A stretch of DNA of 64,000 bases, taken from positions 55,079-119,078 of the forward strand of contig JAWKVC010000014.1 in NCBI GenBank assembly GCA_041398245.1, given 5' to 3'. The notes under the pieces are model-generated. The model made no database searches. It was given only the letters and a program-made list of their open reading frames with translations, and was not told where the DNA came from. This DNA is from UBA7672 sp041398245. GTDB lineage: Bacteria; Pseudomonadota; Alphaproteobacteria; Caulobacterales; Hyphomonadaceae. This document shows positions 9,056-17,338 of the stretch, in pieces (position 1 is the first letter of the stretch; every line of letters begins with the position of its first letter). A program made the translations under genes and the position numbers.

Positions 9056-11683
9056 ATGGACGATCTGCTGAGTGAATTCCTGACCGAGACGGCGGAAAGC
9101 CTCGATGTTGTTGATGTGGAACTGGTGCGCTTCGAGAGCGATCCAAGCGACAAGGCCACGCTGAACAACATCTTCCGGCTGGTTCACACCATCAAGGGCA
9201 CGTGCGGCTTCATCGGCCTGCCGCGGCTTGAGGCGCTCGCCCACGCGGGCGAAACGCTGCTGGGCCGGTTCAGGGACGGCGCGCTGCCGGTGACCCCGCC
9301 TTCAGTCTCTCTGGTTCTCGCCTCCATCGATCGCATCAAGTCGATCCTCGCCCATCTCGCCGCCGAGCAGGTCGAGCCGGCTGGCGATGATCGCGACCTG
9401 ATCGCGCAACTCGAATTGGCCGTCGAGGGCGGCGCCATGACTGCTGCGGCTCCAGCGCCTGTTGTCGCGCCCGAGCCCGAGCCCGAGCCGATGCCAGCCG
9501 AGGAAGCTGCCGAGCCTGCCGCCGTGGCCGAAGGGCAGGGCAAATGGGATGCTGATCAGGGCCGCTATCTGCGCCCCGGCGAAGTCTCGCTTGCCGAACT
9601 CGAAGCCGCCTTCCGCAATGCCGATGGGCCCGAGATGCGCGAGGTCAAGCCGGTTGCTGCGGCCGCCGCGCCAGACCACGACGAAGAGAGAAAGGGCGGC
9701 ATCGGCGCCAACACCATCCGGGTCAACGTCGGGGTACTCGAAAGCCTGATGACCATGGTGTCCGAGCTGGTTCTTACGCGGAACCAGCTGATGCAGATGC
9801 TGCGTACGTCGAACGACAGCGAGTTCAAGGCGCCGCTGCAGCGTCTGTCAGGCATCACGGCCGAGCTTCAGGACGCTGTGATGAAGACCCGCATGCAGCC
9901 GATCGGCTCTGCCTGGAAGAAGTTGCCCCGCATCGTTCGTGACGCCAGTCAGGATCTGGCCAAGAAAATCGATCTGGTCATGGAAGGCGAGAGCACCGAG
10001 CTTGATCGCCAGGTGCTGGAACTGATCAAGGATCCGCTCACCCACATGATCCGCAATTCGTGCGACCACGGCGTCGAAACGCCGGCTGATCGCGCTGCAG
10101 CCGGCAAGCCGGAAACCGGCACGATCCGCCTGCGCGCCTATCACGAGGGCGGCCACATCATCGTCGAACTGACCGACGACGGCGCCGGGCTCAACACCGA
10201 CCGCATCCGCCGCAAGGCCATCGAGAAGGGCGTCATCGACAGCGTCGAAGCCATGGCGATGACCGATGCCCAGGTGCATCGCCTGATCTTCGCTCCGGGC
10301 TTCTCGACAGCGGAGAAAGTGACCAGCATTTCGGGCCGCGGCGTCGGCATGGATGTGGTCAAGACCAATGTCGAGCAGATCGGCGGCACAATCGATCTCA
10401 GATCGCGGCAAGGTTCGGGAACGACCTTCATCATCAAGATCCCGCTGACGCTGGCCATTATTTCGGCGCTGATTGTCGGCGTGGAGGACCACCGCTTTGC
10501 ATTGCCGCAACTGTCGGTGCTGGAGCTGGTGCGCGCCGGCAAGCGCTGCGAGCACAAGATCGAGCTGATCAATTCCTCGCGCGTCCTGCGCCTTCGCGAC
10601 CGGCTGCTGCCGCTCGTGTCACTGGCGGACGTGCTCAACCTCATGGTCGAGCCGTTCAACGAGAATCAGCTGGCCAGCATTGTCGTGATGCAGGTTGGCG
10701 AAACACGTTTCGGGCTGATCGTCGACGAGGTGTTCGACACCGAAGAAATCGTCGTGAAGCCGCTCTCCAAACGGCTGGGCTCGATGTCGGAGTATTCGGG
10801 CGCGACCATTCTCGGCGATGGCGCGGTGATCATGATCCTCGACCCCAACGGGATTTCGCGTTCCGTCGCGAATGTCGAACGCTCCGTCGATCGCCTGCTC
10901 GACGAACAGGCCGCGGTATCGGCTGCGGCCAGCGCGGCGGCGGCCGCCGCCGAGCAGACAAGCGTGCTGCTGTTCTCGGCGGGCGGCGAACAGCCGCGCG
11001 CCTGTCCGCTGTCGCTGGTCACACGGCTCGAAGAGCTCGATGCAACCAAGTTCGAACCGACGGCGCATGGACTCGTCGTGCAGTATCGCGGCCGGTTGAT
11101 GCCTCTGGCGTCGGCGGGCGGCGAGATCCGTCGCAAGGGCAAGCAGCCCGTGCTCGTGTTCAGCCAGGGCGAAAGCGTGATCGGGCTGGCCGTGGATCGT
11201 ATTCTCGACATTGTCGAGGACGTCCTCGACATCCAGATCAGCGACGCTTCGCCGGGCGTGCTCGGCACGGCCGTGCTCAAGGGCGTATCCACCGAGATCA
11301 TCGACCTCGGCTGGTATCTGGCTAAGGCCGATCCGCAATGGGCGTCCGCCGTCGCGCAGCTGGAGAAGCAACGTGGCCGCAAGCGCGTCCTCCTGATCGA
11401 ATCGCACCCCTTCTTCCGCAACCTGCTGGCGCCGGTCGTCAGCGCCGCCGGCTACGACGTGACAGTCGCCGCCAACGCCGAAGAGGCGAGGGCGCGGATC
11501 GAAGCGGGATCGACGTTCGATGTCGTGCTGGCTGACGCAGACAACCTGCTTGATGAGCCCGTGGCCGGTCAGAATGTCATCTCGCTGTCGAGTCGGACCG
11601 ACACGGAGGCCGTTCCCAAGTCAGACAGGCATGCCCTCCTGAACGCCATCGCCCGCGCCGTCCGCGTTGGAGAAGCCGCATGA
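9056..11683 (+). CDS. cheA: Chemotaxis histidine kinase CheA with extra CheW and REC-like domains
   Basis: 875 residues. In order: Hpt/P1 with H44 in RLVHTIKGTCGF; an Ala/Pro/Glu linker (~140-170); P3 dimer helices (~225-285); HATPase with N-box HMIRNSCDHGVE (~330), DDGAG (~373) and SGRGVGMDVVK; P5 CheW-like domain (~435-570). After a poly-Ala linker comes a second CheW-like domain (~605-755), then a short receiver-like domain (~760-875) with RVLLIESHPFF and DVVLADAD but only one acidic residue in the first cluster and no clear conserved Lys. Most CheA proteins are ~650-750 residues and lack this tail. First gene of cheA-W-Y-B-R. Confidence 0.95.
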   Translation: MDDLLSEFLTETAESLDVVDVELVRFESDPSDKATLNNIFRLVHTIKGTCGFIGLPRLEALAHAGETLLGRFRDGALPVTPPSVSLVLASIDRIKSILAHLAAEQVEPAGDDRDLIAQLELAVEGGAMTAAAPAPVVAPEPEPEPMPAEEAAEPAAVAEGQGKWDADQGRYLRPGEVSLAELEAAFRNADGPEMREVKPVAAAAAPDHDEERKGGIGANTIRVNVGVLESLMTMVSELVLTRNQLMQMLRTSNDSEFKAPLQRLSGITAELQDAVMKTRMQPIGSAWKKLPRIVRDASQDLAKKIDLVMEGESTELDRQVLELIKDPLTHMIRNSCDHGVETPADRAAAGKPETGTIRLRAYHEGGHIIVELTDDGAGLNTDRIRRKAIEKGVIDSVEAMAMTDAQVHRLIFAPGFSTAEKVTSISGRGVGMDVVKTNVEQIGGTIDLRSRQGSGTTFIIKIPLTLAIISALIVGVEDHRFALPQLSVLELVRAGKRCEHKIELINSSRVLRLRDRLLPLVSLADVLNLMVEPFNENQLASIVVMQVGETRFGLIVDEVFDTEEIVVKPLSKRLGSMSEYSGATILGDGAVIMILDPNGISRSVANVERSVDRLLDEQAAVSAAASAAAAAAEQTSVLLFSAGGEQPRACPLSLVTRLEELDATKFEPTAHGLVVQYRGRLMPLASAGGEIRRKGKQPVLVFSQGESVIGLAVDRILDIVEDVLDIQISDASPGVLGTAVLKGVSTEIIDLGWYLAKADPQWASAVAQLEKQRGRKRVLLIESHPFFRNLLAPVVSAAGYDVTVAANAEEARARIEAGSTFDVVLADADNLLDEPVAGQNVISLSSRTDTEAVPKSDRHALLNAIARAVRVGEAA

Positions 11684-12135
11684 GCACCCGCGAGTTCGTG
11701 ACCTTCCGGATCGGCGATCAGACCTTCGGGGTCAGCGTCTCCGAAATTCATGATGTGTTCCGGCCAGCCAGCATGACGCCGGTGCCGCTTTCCGGTTCCG
11801 ACATCGCCGGCGTGCTTAACCTTCGTGGGCGAATTGTTACCGCGATTGACGCTCGGTCACGCTTGGGGCTGAAACCTCAAGCAAAAACAACGCCTAGCCA
11901 GCCGCTGGCCATCGGCGTGGAGCGCGGCGGGGAAAGTTTCGGCCTGATTATCGATGAGATCGGCGAGGTTGTCCGGATCGACGAAACCGCCCTGGAGCAA
12001 AACCCCGTTAACCTTGACGCGACATGGTCCTGGGTATCGCGGGGAGTATGCCGCCTCGACGACCGCCTCCTGGTCATAATGGACATTGACCGGATGCTCG
12101 CGGGCGCTGGCGCGGAAGAATCCGCCGCAGCCTAG
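11680..12135 (+). CDS. cheW: CheW coupling protein
   Basis: 151 residues, a single CheW SH3-like domain (REFVTFRIGDQTFGVSVSEIHDVF; GVLNLRGRIVTAIDARSRLG). CheW bridges chemoreceptors and CheA. The ATG overlaps the cheA stop as ATGA, so the two genes are translationally coupled. Confidence 0.95.
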   Translation: MSTREFVTFRIGDQTFGVSVSEIHDVFRPASMTPVPLSGSDIAGVLNLRGRIVTAIDARSRLGLKPQAKTTPSQPLAIGVERGGESFGLIIDEIGEVVRIDETALEQNPVNLDATWSWVSRGVCRLDDRLLVIMDIDRMLAGAGAEESAAA

Positions 12136-12147
12136 GTGGAGACGAGC

Positions 12148-12513
12148 ATGAAACGCTGCCTGATCGTGGACGATAGCCGTGTAGTCCGCAAAGTGGCGCG
12201 GCGCATCGTCGAAGACCTGCGCTTCGAGGCGGACGAAGCTGCCGACGGACAGCAGGCCCTTGAGACTTGCCGCAAGACCATGCCGGATGCGGTGCTGCTT
12301 GACTGGAACATGCCGGTGATGAACGGCATCGATTTCCTGCGCGCGCTGCGCCGCGAACCGGGCGGCGACCGCCCGGTCGTCGTGTTCTGCACGACCGAGA
12401 ACGACATGAGCCACATCGCCGAGGCCATGCGCTCAGGCGCCAACGAATACATCATGAAGCCGTTCGACTCGGAGATCATCGAATCGAAGTTCACCGAAGT
12501 CGGCCTCGTCTGA
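12148..12513 (+). CDS. cheY: CheY single-domain response regulator
   Basis: 121 residues from ATG 12148, which has a GGAG site 7 nt upstream; an in-frame GTG at 12136 is less likely. The receiver has all conserved residues: D8/D9 (IVDDS), phospho-acceptor D52 (LLDWNMP), T82 (CTTEND) and K104 (MKPFD). Consistent with the switch-binding or phosphate-sink CheY of the cluster. Confidence 0.93.
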   Translation: MKRCLIVDDSRVVRKVARRIVEDLRFEADEAADGQQALETCRKTMPDAVLLDWNMPVMNGIDFLRALRREPGGDRPVVVFCTTENDMSHIAEAMRSGANEYIMKPFDSEIIESKFTEVGLV

Positions 12514-12523
12514 AAAGCACGCT

Positions 12524-13600
12524 GTGACACTTGCTGCGCGTCAGTCCGTATCCGATCGCCGCGTCCGCGCCATGCTCGTGGACGACAGCGCGATCATACG
12601 CGGCTTCATGCGCCGCTGGATCGAGGAAGACGGACGCATCGAGCTGGTGAAGCTGTGCGCCGATGGCGCGCAGGCCGTCGCCGAAGCTGCCGCGTGCAAG
12701 CCTGACGTTATTATTCTCGACATCGAGATGCCGAACATGGACGGGCTCACGGCTTTGCCGCAGCTCCGCAAGCTTGCGCCGCAAGCCCGCATCATCATGG
12801 CGTCGACGCTGACCTCCGCCGGCGCCGCCCAGACAGTGAAGGCGCTGGCGCTCGGCGCCACTGACTACATCGCCAAGCCGCAGACGAGCCAGATCGGCGG
12901 TGTTGATTCCTACCGCGTGGAACTTCTCGACAAGATCGTCGCCCTGGGCGAACGCGCGGGGGCGCCTGTGCGCGCTCGTTCGGACTACAGGCTGAGGGAA
13001 AGGCCTGCGATCGTGCGCCGCCCGTCGGCCATGGTGGTTGCGGCTTCGACAGGCGGTCCGGCCGCCCTACCGGCATTCCTCGGCCCGATCAGCAAGCGTA
13101 TCGACCAGCCGATCCTCATTGTTCAGCATATGCCGGCCGCGTTTACGCCGCTGCTGGCGGAAAAGCTCGAGCAGGCGATCGGCAAGCCATGCCGCGAGGC
13201 GGTGGATGGAGAAGCAGTTGCAGCCGGCTCCGTGTTGGTCGCGCCGGGCGATCAGCACATGCGCGTCGTCAAGACCGGGCCCGGCGTATCTGTGCAGCTC
13301 GACCGGGGCGCGCCCATCAATTCATGCCGCCCCGCCGCCGACCCTCTGTTTGACAGCGCGGCCACGGCCTTCGGCGGGCGGTTGCTCTGCGTTGTTCTGA
13401 CGGGCATGGGCCATGACGGCCGCTCTGGCGCAGGCAACATCGTATCCGCCGGCGGCCGCGTCATCGTTCAGGATGAAGCATCGAGCGTTGTCTGGGGCAT
13501 GCCGGGCGCCATCGCTCTTGCTGGTCATGCCGAAGCTGTGCTCCCCCTGCGCGATCTTGGCCAGATGGCGCTGCGTGTGATGAATGGAGAAGCTGCTTGA
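12524..13600 (+). CDS. cheB: CheB protein-glutamate methylesterase
   Basis: 358 residues if the GTG at 12524 is used. N-terminal receiver with D20/D21 and phospho-acceptor D66 (ILDIEMP); C-terminal methylesterase with catalytic Ser175 (AASTGGP), His202 (VQHMP) and Asp298 (TGMGHDG). CheB removes methyl groups from chemoreceptors when phosphorylated by CheA. The start is uncertain: an ATG at 12572 lies inside the receiver's first strand and would truncate it, so GTG is preferred. Confidence 0.93.
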   Translation: MTLAARQSVSDRRVRAMLVDDSAIIRGFMRRWIEEDGRIELVKLCADGAQAVAEAAACKPDVIILDIEMPNMDGLTALPQLRKLAPQARIIMASTLTSAGAAQTVKALALGATDYIAKPQTSQIGGVDSYRVELLDKIVALGERAGAPVRARSDYRLRERPAIVRRPSAMVVAASTGGPAALPAFLGPISKRIDQPILIVQHMPAAFTPLLAEKLEQAIGKPCREAVDGEAVAAGSVLVAPGDQHMRVVKTGPGVSVQLDRGAPINSCRPAADPLFDSAATAFGGRLLCVVLTGMGHDGRSGAGNIVSAGGRVIVQDEASSVVWGMPGAIALAGHAEAVLPLRDLGQMALRVMNGEAA

Positions 13601-14424
13601 ACAGCCAGGATTTTGAATTCGTCTCGCAGTTGCTGCGCAAGCGCGCCGGGATCGTCCTGACGGGCGACAAGATGTATCTGCTCGAAAGCCGCCTCGCGCC
13701 GCTCGCCCGCAAGGAAGGCCTGCCGTCGATCGACGATCTCATTCACGTCGTGCGCGCGCGCCGCGAAGAACGGCTGATCGCCCAGGTGGTCGACGTGATG
13801 ACCACGAATGAGACGTTCTTTTTCCGCGACAAGACCCCCTTCGACCATCTCAAGGAAGCGATCTTTCCTGTGCTGGCGCAGGCGCGCCGGGGCAGCCGCA
13901 TCCGCATCTGGTGCGCTGCGTGCTCGACAGGGCAGGAGCCCTATTCGATCGCCATGATGCTCGACCAGAACCCGGCGCTGACGGGCGGCGTTCCGGTCGA
14001 GATCATCGCTACGGACATTTCGGAACGTTGCCTGGAGCGCGCACGGCAGGGTCTGTTCACCCAGTTCGAGGTCCAGCGCGGCCTGCCGATCCAGATGCTG
14101 ATGCACTACTTCACACAGCAGGATGATCACTGGCGCATCTCGGAGCGGATCCGTCAGATGGTCAGTTTCCGCAAGCTCAATCTGATGGAGCCGATCTACA
14201 ATCTCGGCCGCTTCGATGTCGTGTTCTGCCGCAACGTGCTGATCTACTTCGACGGGCCGACCAAGGGTGAAGTGCTCGACCGCATTTCGATGTCTATGAA
14301 CCCGGGCGGCTTCCTACTGCTTGGCGCCGCTGAATCCATCGTCGGCGTCTCCCAGGCGTTCGACGCGACGCAGGATCGCCGCGGTCTTTACAAGGTCGCT
14401 TCGCGCGCTTCGAAAGTCGCCTGA
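13597..14424 (+). CDS. cheR: CheR chemoreceptor methyltransferase
   Basis: 275 residues. Start is a TTG overlapping the cheB stop (TTGA), with GGAG 7 nt upstream. CheR N-terminal helical domain, then the SAM-binding domain with IRIWCAACSTGQEPYSIAM, the IIATDIS strand and VFCRNVLIYFD. Methylates glutamates on chemoreceptors, opposing CheB. Last gene of the che operon; no chemoreceptor gene is in the cluster, the only one in the window being at 38.6 kb. Confidence 0.95.
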   Translation: MNSQDFEFVSQLLRKRAGIVLTGDKMYLLESRLAPLARKEGLPSIDDLIHVVRARREERLIAQVVDVMTTNETFFFRDKTPFDHLKEAIFPVLAQARRGSRIRIWCAACSTGQEPYSIAMMLDQNPALTGGVPVEIIATDISERCLERARQGLFTQFEVQRGLPIQMLMHYFTQQDDHWRISERIRQMVSFRKLNLMEPIYNLGRFDVVFCRNVLIYFDGPTKGEVLDRISMSMNPGGFLLLGAAESIVGVSQAFDATQDRRGLYKVASRASKVA

Positions 14425-14431
14425 GTCCAGC

Positions 14432-14847
14432 CTAGCGCGAAAGACCAAGCGCGGGCGCGATCGCCTCGGCGAGTTCACGGACGTTGACAGGCTTACCGGC
14501 GACGCCCGCGAATCCCGCGGCGGAGTAAGCGGCGAGGTCCTCGTCCGCCAGTTTTGCTGTCAGGGCGATTGCCGGCGTTTCCCGGTTCAATCCGTCAGGA
14601 TCAGCCCGCAGACGGCGCAGCGTCTCGATGCCATCGAGTTCCGGCATCACGATATCCATCAATACGACATCGAATGCATGCAGCGCGCAAACGTCGATCG
14701 CCTCGGCGCCAGATGCGCAGAGGGTCACATCCATCCCGAATTTCGAGAGCAGAAGTTCCACTATGCGCCGGTTCTTCTCATTGTCATCGACACAGAGCGC
14801 CTGACGGCCGGCCCAGACCGGATCCGCGAGAAGGCCGTGTTTCTGGC
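14432..14847 (-). pseudogene. Receiver domain of hybrid histidine kinase, out of frame
   Basis: A complete receiver domain is encoded here but one frame off from the kinase. Reading the -1 frame from the C5 tract at 14847-14851 gives RQALCVDDNEKNRRIVELLL, containing the DD pair, then VVLMDIVMPELDGIETL with the phospho-acceptor Asp, and AGKPVN with the conserved Lys. No good start codon precedes the DD pair in this frame; an internal ATG-type start near 14761 would omit it. The simplest reading is a hybrid kinase whose join was broken by loss of one base. Confidence 0.8.
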
Positions 14848-16638
14848 CCCCTCGGGCGTTGCCGGATCGGCCGCCAGCGACAGACGGAAATGCGCTCCGC
14901 TGCGCCGCGCCGGTTCCAGCGTGAGGTCGCCGCCCATGAGGCGCGCCAGGCGGCGGGAAATGAACAAGCCCAGTCCCGTTCCGCCCCGACTGGCATTGCC
15001 CGGTGATTGTTCGAATGGCGCGAAGATCGTCTCGGCCACCGGATCGGGAACGCCGGGTCCGCTGTCGATGACGCTGAGAACGATCTCGACGCGATCTCCG
15101 GGGTGATCATGCGTCGAAAGCAGGACGCGAACAGAGCCGCTGTCGGTGAACTTGATGGCATTCGACAGCAGGTTACCGAGAATCTGGCGGACGCGGCCGC
15201 CGTCGATCATCAGCAAGTCAGCATCCGCGCCCTTGCAGTTCACCTCAAGCGTAAGGCCCTTGTCGAGCGCCTGCGGACGCCAGACCTCTGCTGTGCGGGT
15301 CACCAGCGAACGTATGTCTGTGGGACCCACGGCGATCTCAAGCTTGCCGGCATCAATCTTGGACACGTCGAGCAGATCACTGACAATCGCCAGCAGGCCC
15401 CGGCCGGCATCGTCAACCAGATTGATCAGCTCTGATGTTTCGCGATCGTGCTCGCCGCGTTTGAGCACTTCGACGGCGCCCATGATCGCGTTCAGGGGGG
15501 TACGGACTTCATGGCTCATCGTGGCGATGAAGTCGGACTTGGCCTTGTCCGCCGCGCGGGCCTGATCGCGCCCGCGTCGCAGGGCTTCTTCAGCTATCTT
15601 GATGAAGTTGATGTCCTGCAGCGAACCCGAAATCCGGATCGAGCCGTCAGGGTTGGTGAGATAGCGGGCGCGCGCCGAGAACCAGCGATAACCTCGCGAG
15701 CGCGTCTTGAGACGGAAGTCCACGCGCAGACGGGACAAACGGCTGCGTCCGATAGCGAAGGCTTCGCGCAGCGGAGCGATATCGTCCGGGTGGACGAAAC
15801 GATCGATGCCATTCCAGACCTCGTCGAACTCCTCCGACGTATAGCCCGTTACGCTCTGGAAGCTTTCGGATACGTGGAACTTGCGGGCGCCGAGGTTCGG
15901 TACGTCCCACAGGCCGACGCGAGCCGCTTCAAGCGCCACACGGCTGCGGGCGGCGTTCTCAAGGATGGCCTCATTGACGTTGCGCAACTTGGCGAGCGCG
16001 TATTCGCGCGAAAGGTTTGCGATCCACGCGATGCCGACCAGAGCCGTCGCCGCGAACGCCATGGTAAGGTAGGTGACGGCTGCGAGCGCTTGCGGCGTGT
16101 ACGCGGTCGGAATGCCGATGGCGCCCGTCGCGCAGACCAGGCTGAAGGCGGCGACGACGAGTCCCGCGGCAAACGACGCTGTGCGGCGCCAGCCGCGCTG
16201 GAACATGATGGCGGCGCCAGCGATGATTGGAAGCGCCGCCACGACCGGGGCCACTACGCCGGAGTGGCGGAAGGAGAGAAAGCCGACCCCGAGCAGATGA
16301 AGCGGTATCAGCACATTGACCACCGCCAGCGGATCGGCGCCCGCCCGCATGCGGAAGAATCCCAGATAGCACGCGATGGCGAAGATCGCGGACAGGATGT
16401 GCGATTCGATGTGCGTCGGGTTCGCTGCAGCGATGACGCACAGACCGATCAGCCAGCCGACAGCGGCTGCAAGGCAGATGTAACCGGCCGCGACGCGGGT
16501 CGTGGCTTCCGAGTGTCCGCCAAGGCGTTCGACGTCGGCGTAGAAAACACTGCGCAGCTTGCCGGTCAGAAACGCCCCGACCACCTGCCAAGCCCGATGC
16601 ATCCCGGCGACAGACGTCGACGCCGGTCCGGAGGTCAC
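14761..16638 (-). CDS. Membrane PAS hybrid histidine kinase (kinase part)
   Basis: About 625 residues in this frame. Roughly six TM helices (residues ~45-210), a PAS/PAC domain (~235-350, ending GYRWFSARARYLTNPDGSIR), HisKA with the phospho-His in DFIATMSHEVRTPLNAIMGA, and HATPase with N-box (GNLLSNAIKFTDSG), DSGPGVPD and GGTGLGLFISRR. The last ~29 residues (from about GARNTAF) are frameshift junk reading through the receiver-coding DNA. Adding one G in the GGGGG tract (C5 on the + strand, 14847-14851) would fuse it to the receiver. GTG 16638 is the first start; ATG 16602 (MHRAWQVV) is an alternative. Convergent with cheR. Confidence 0.88.
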   Translation of the reverse strand: MTSGPASTSVAGMHRAWQVVGAFLTGKLRSVFYADVERLGGHSEATTRVAAGYICLAAAVGWLIGLCVIAAANPTHIESHILSAIFAIACYLGFFRMRAGADPLAVVNVLIPLHLLGVGFLSFRHSGVVAPVVAALPIIAGAAIMFQRGWRRTASFAAGLVVAAFSLVCATGAIGIPTAYTPQALAAVTYLTMAFAATALVGIAWIANLSREYALAKLRNVNEAILENAARSRVALEAARVGLWDVPNLGARKFHVSESFQSVTGYTSEEFDEVWNGIDRFVHPDDIAPLREAFAIGRSRLSRLRVDFRLKTRSRGYRWFSARARYLTNPDGSIRISGSLQDINFIKIAEEALRRGRDQARAADKAKSDFIATMSHEVRTPLNAIMGAVEVLKRGEHDRETSELINLVDDAGRGLLAIVSDLLDVSKIDAGKLEIAVGPTDIRSLVTRTAEVWRPQALDKGLTLEVNCKGADADLLMIDGGRVRQILGNLLSNAIKFTDSGSVRVLLSTHDHPGDRVEIVLSVIDSGPGVPDPVAETIFAPFEQSPGNASRGGTGLGLFISRRLARLMGGDLTLEPARRSGAHFRLSLAADPATPEGARNTAFSRIRSGPAVRRSVSMTMRRTGA

Positions 16639-16752
16639 GCTGGCGGTTGACTGATCGATGGCGCGCTCCCGATCCAGGGGATTACTATCTGCCAGCCAAG
16701 GCTTAACTCTTCATTGGTGATCGGCCCGCACAGGCACGCCGGGCCGGGCTGT

Positions 16753-17148
16753 TCAGTCCATGTAGGTCCGGGCGATCGTGTCGGCGAGTTCCTTGCCGCG
16801 CGCCGCGATCTGGGCCTCCGTCCGGGACGAAGACCCGTTGCAGTTGGGGGTATCGCGGGTCTGGCTGCGAAAGCCGCGATTGAATGCTTCCGTCAGCGCC
16901 GCGCGCCGCGGGCCAGAAGGCGCCTCGTACGACATCAGGTTCAGCATGTAGTTCCGCCAGGTTCCGTCCTGGTCGCCATTGCATAGCGTCCGCACGGCAT
17001 GGGCCCTCCCCAGGGTCTCGGCCAATTCACTTAGCAGATAGAGCGGGGCCGCACGCGGACCGTCCTGCGCCTCGGGCGGCTGTGCGTGTGCGGTAAGCCC
17101 AATGAGGAGGGCGCCGGCGCAGATGCAGGTTCGGAAGAGGCGAGTCAT
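16753..17148 (-). CDS. TIGR02301/DUF2385 family secreted protein
   Basis: 131 residues with a signal peptide (MTRLFRTCICAGALLIGLTAHA). The mature part has LYLLSELAETLGRAHAVRTLC, NGDQDGTWRNYMLNLM and LTEAFNRGFRSQ, followed by NCNGS, the pattern of the TIGR02301 family (DUF2385), a periplasmic family of unknown function largely limited to Alphaproteobacteria. Two conserved cysteines (in RTLCNGD and PNCNGS) could form a disulfide. Confidence 0.8.
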   Translation of the reverse strand: MTRLFRTCICAGALLIGLTAHAQPPEAQDGPRAAPLYLLSELAETLGRAHAVRTLCNGDQDGTWRNYMLNLMSYEAPSGPRRAALTEAFNRGFRSQTRDTPNCNGSSSRTEAQIAARGKELADTIARTYMD

Positions 17149-17239
17149 GCAATAATTCTATCCCGGCCGAAGGCCGCTGGCAAAACGGAGAGAGCAGGCT
17201 TGCCTTTTGGCCGCCGATGGGCGTGAACAGGCCCCACGC

Positions 17240-17328
17240 GCGGGCGTGGCGGAACTGGTAGACGCACCGGACTTAAAATCCGTTGGGCCGCAAGGCCCGT
17301 GCCGGTTCGACTCCGGCCGCCCGCACCA
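17240..17328 (+). tRNA. tRNA-Leu (anticodon TAA)
   Basis: Acceptor GCGGGCG pairs perfectly with CGCCCGC before discriminator A and an encoded CCA end. The anticodon loop CTTAAAA gives TAA. A class II long variable arm (GTTGGGCCGCAAGGCCC) and GGTTCGACTCC T-arm fit Leu. Length 89 nt including CCA. Confidence 0.96.
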
Positions 17329-17338
17329 GCCTTCCCGA

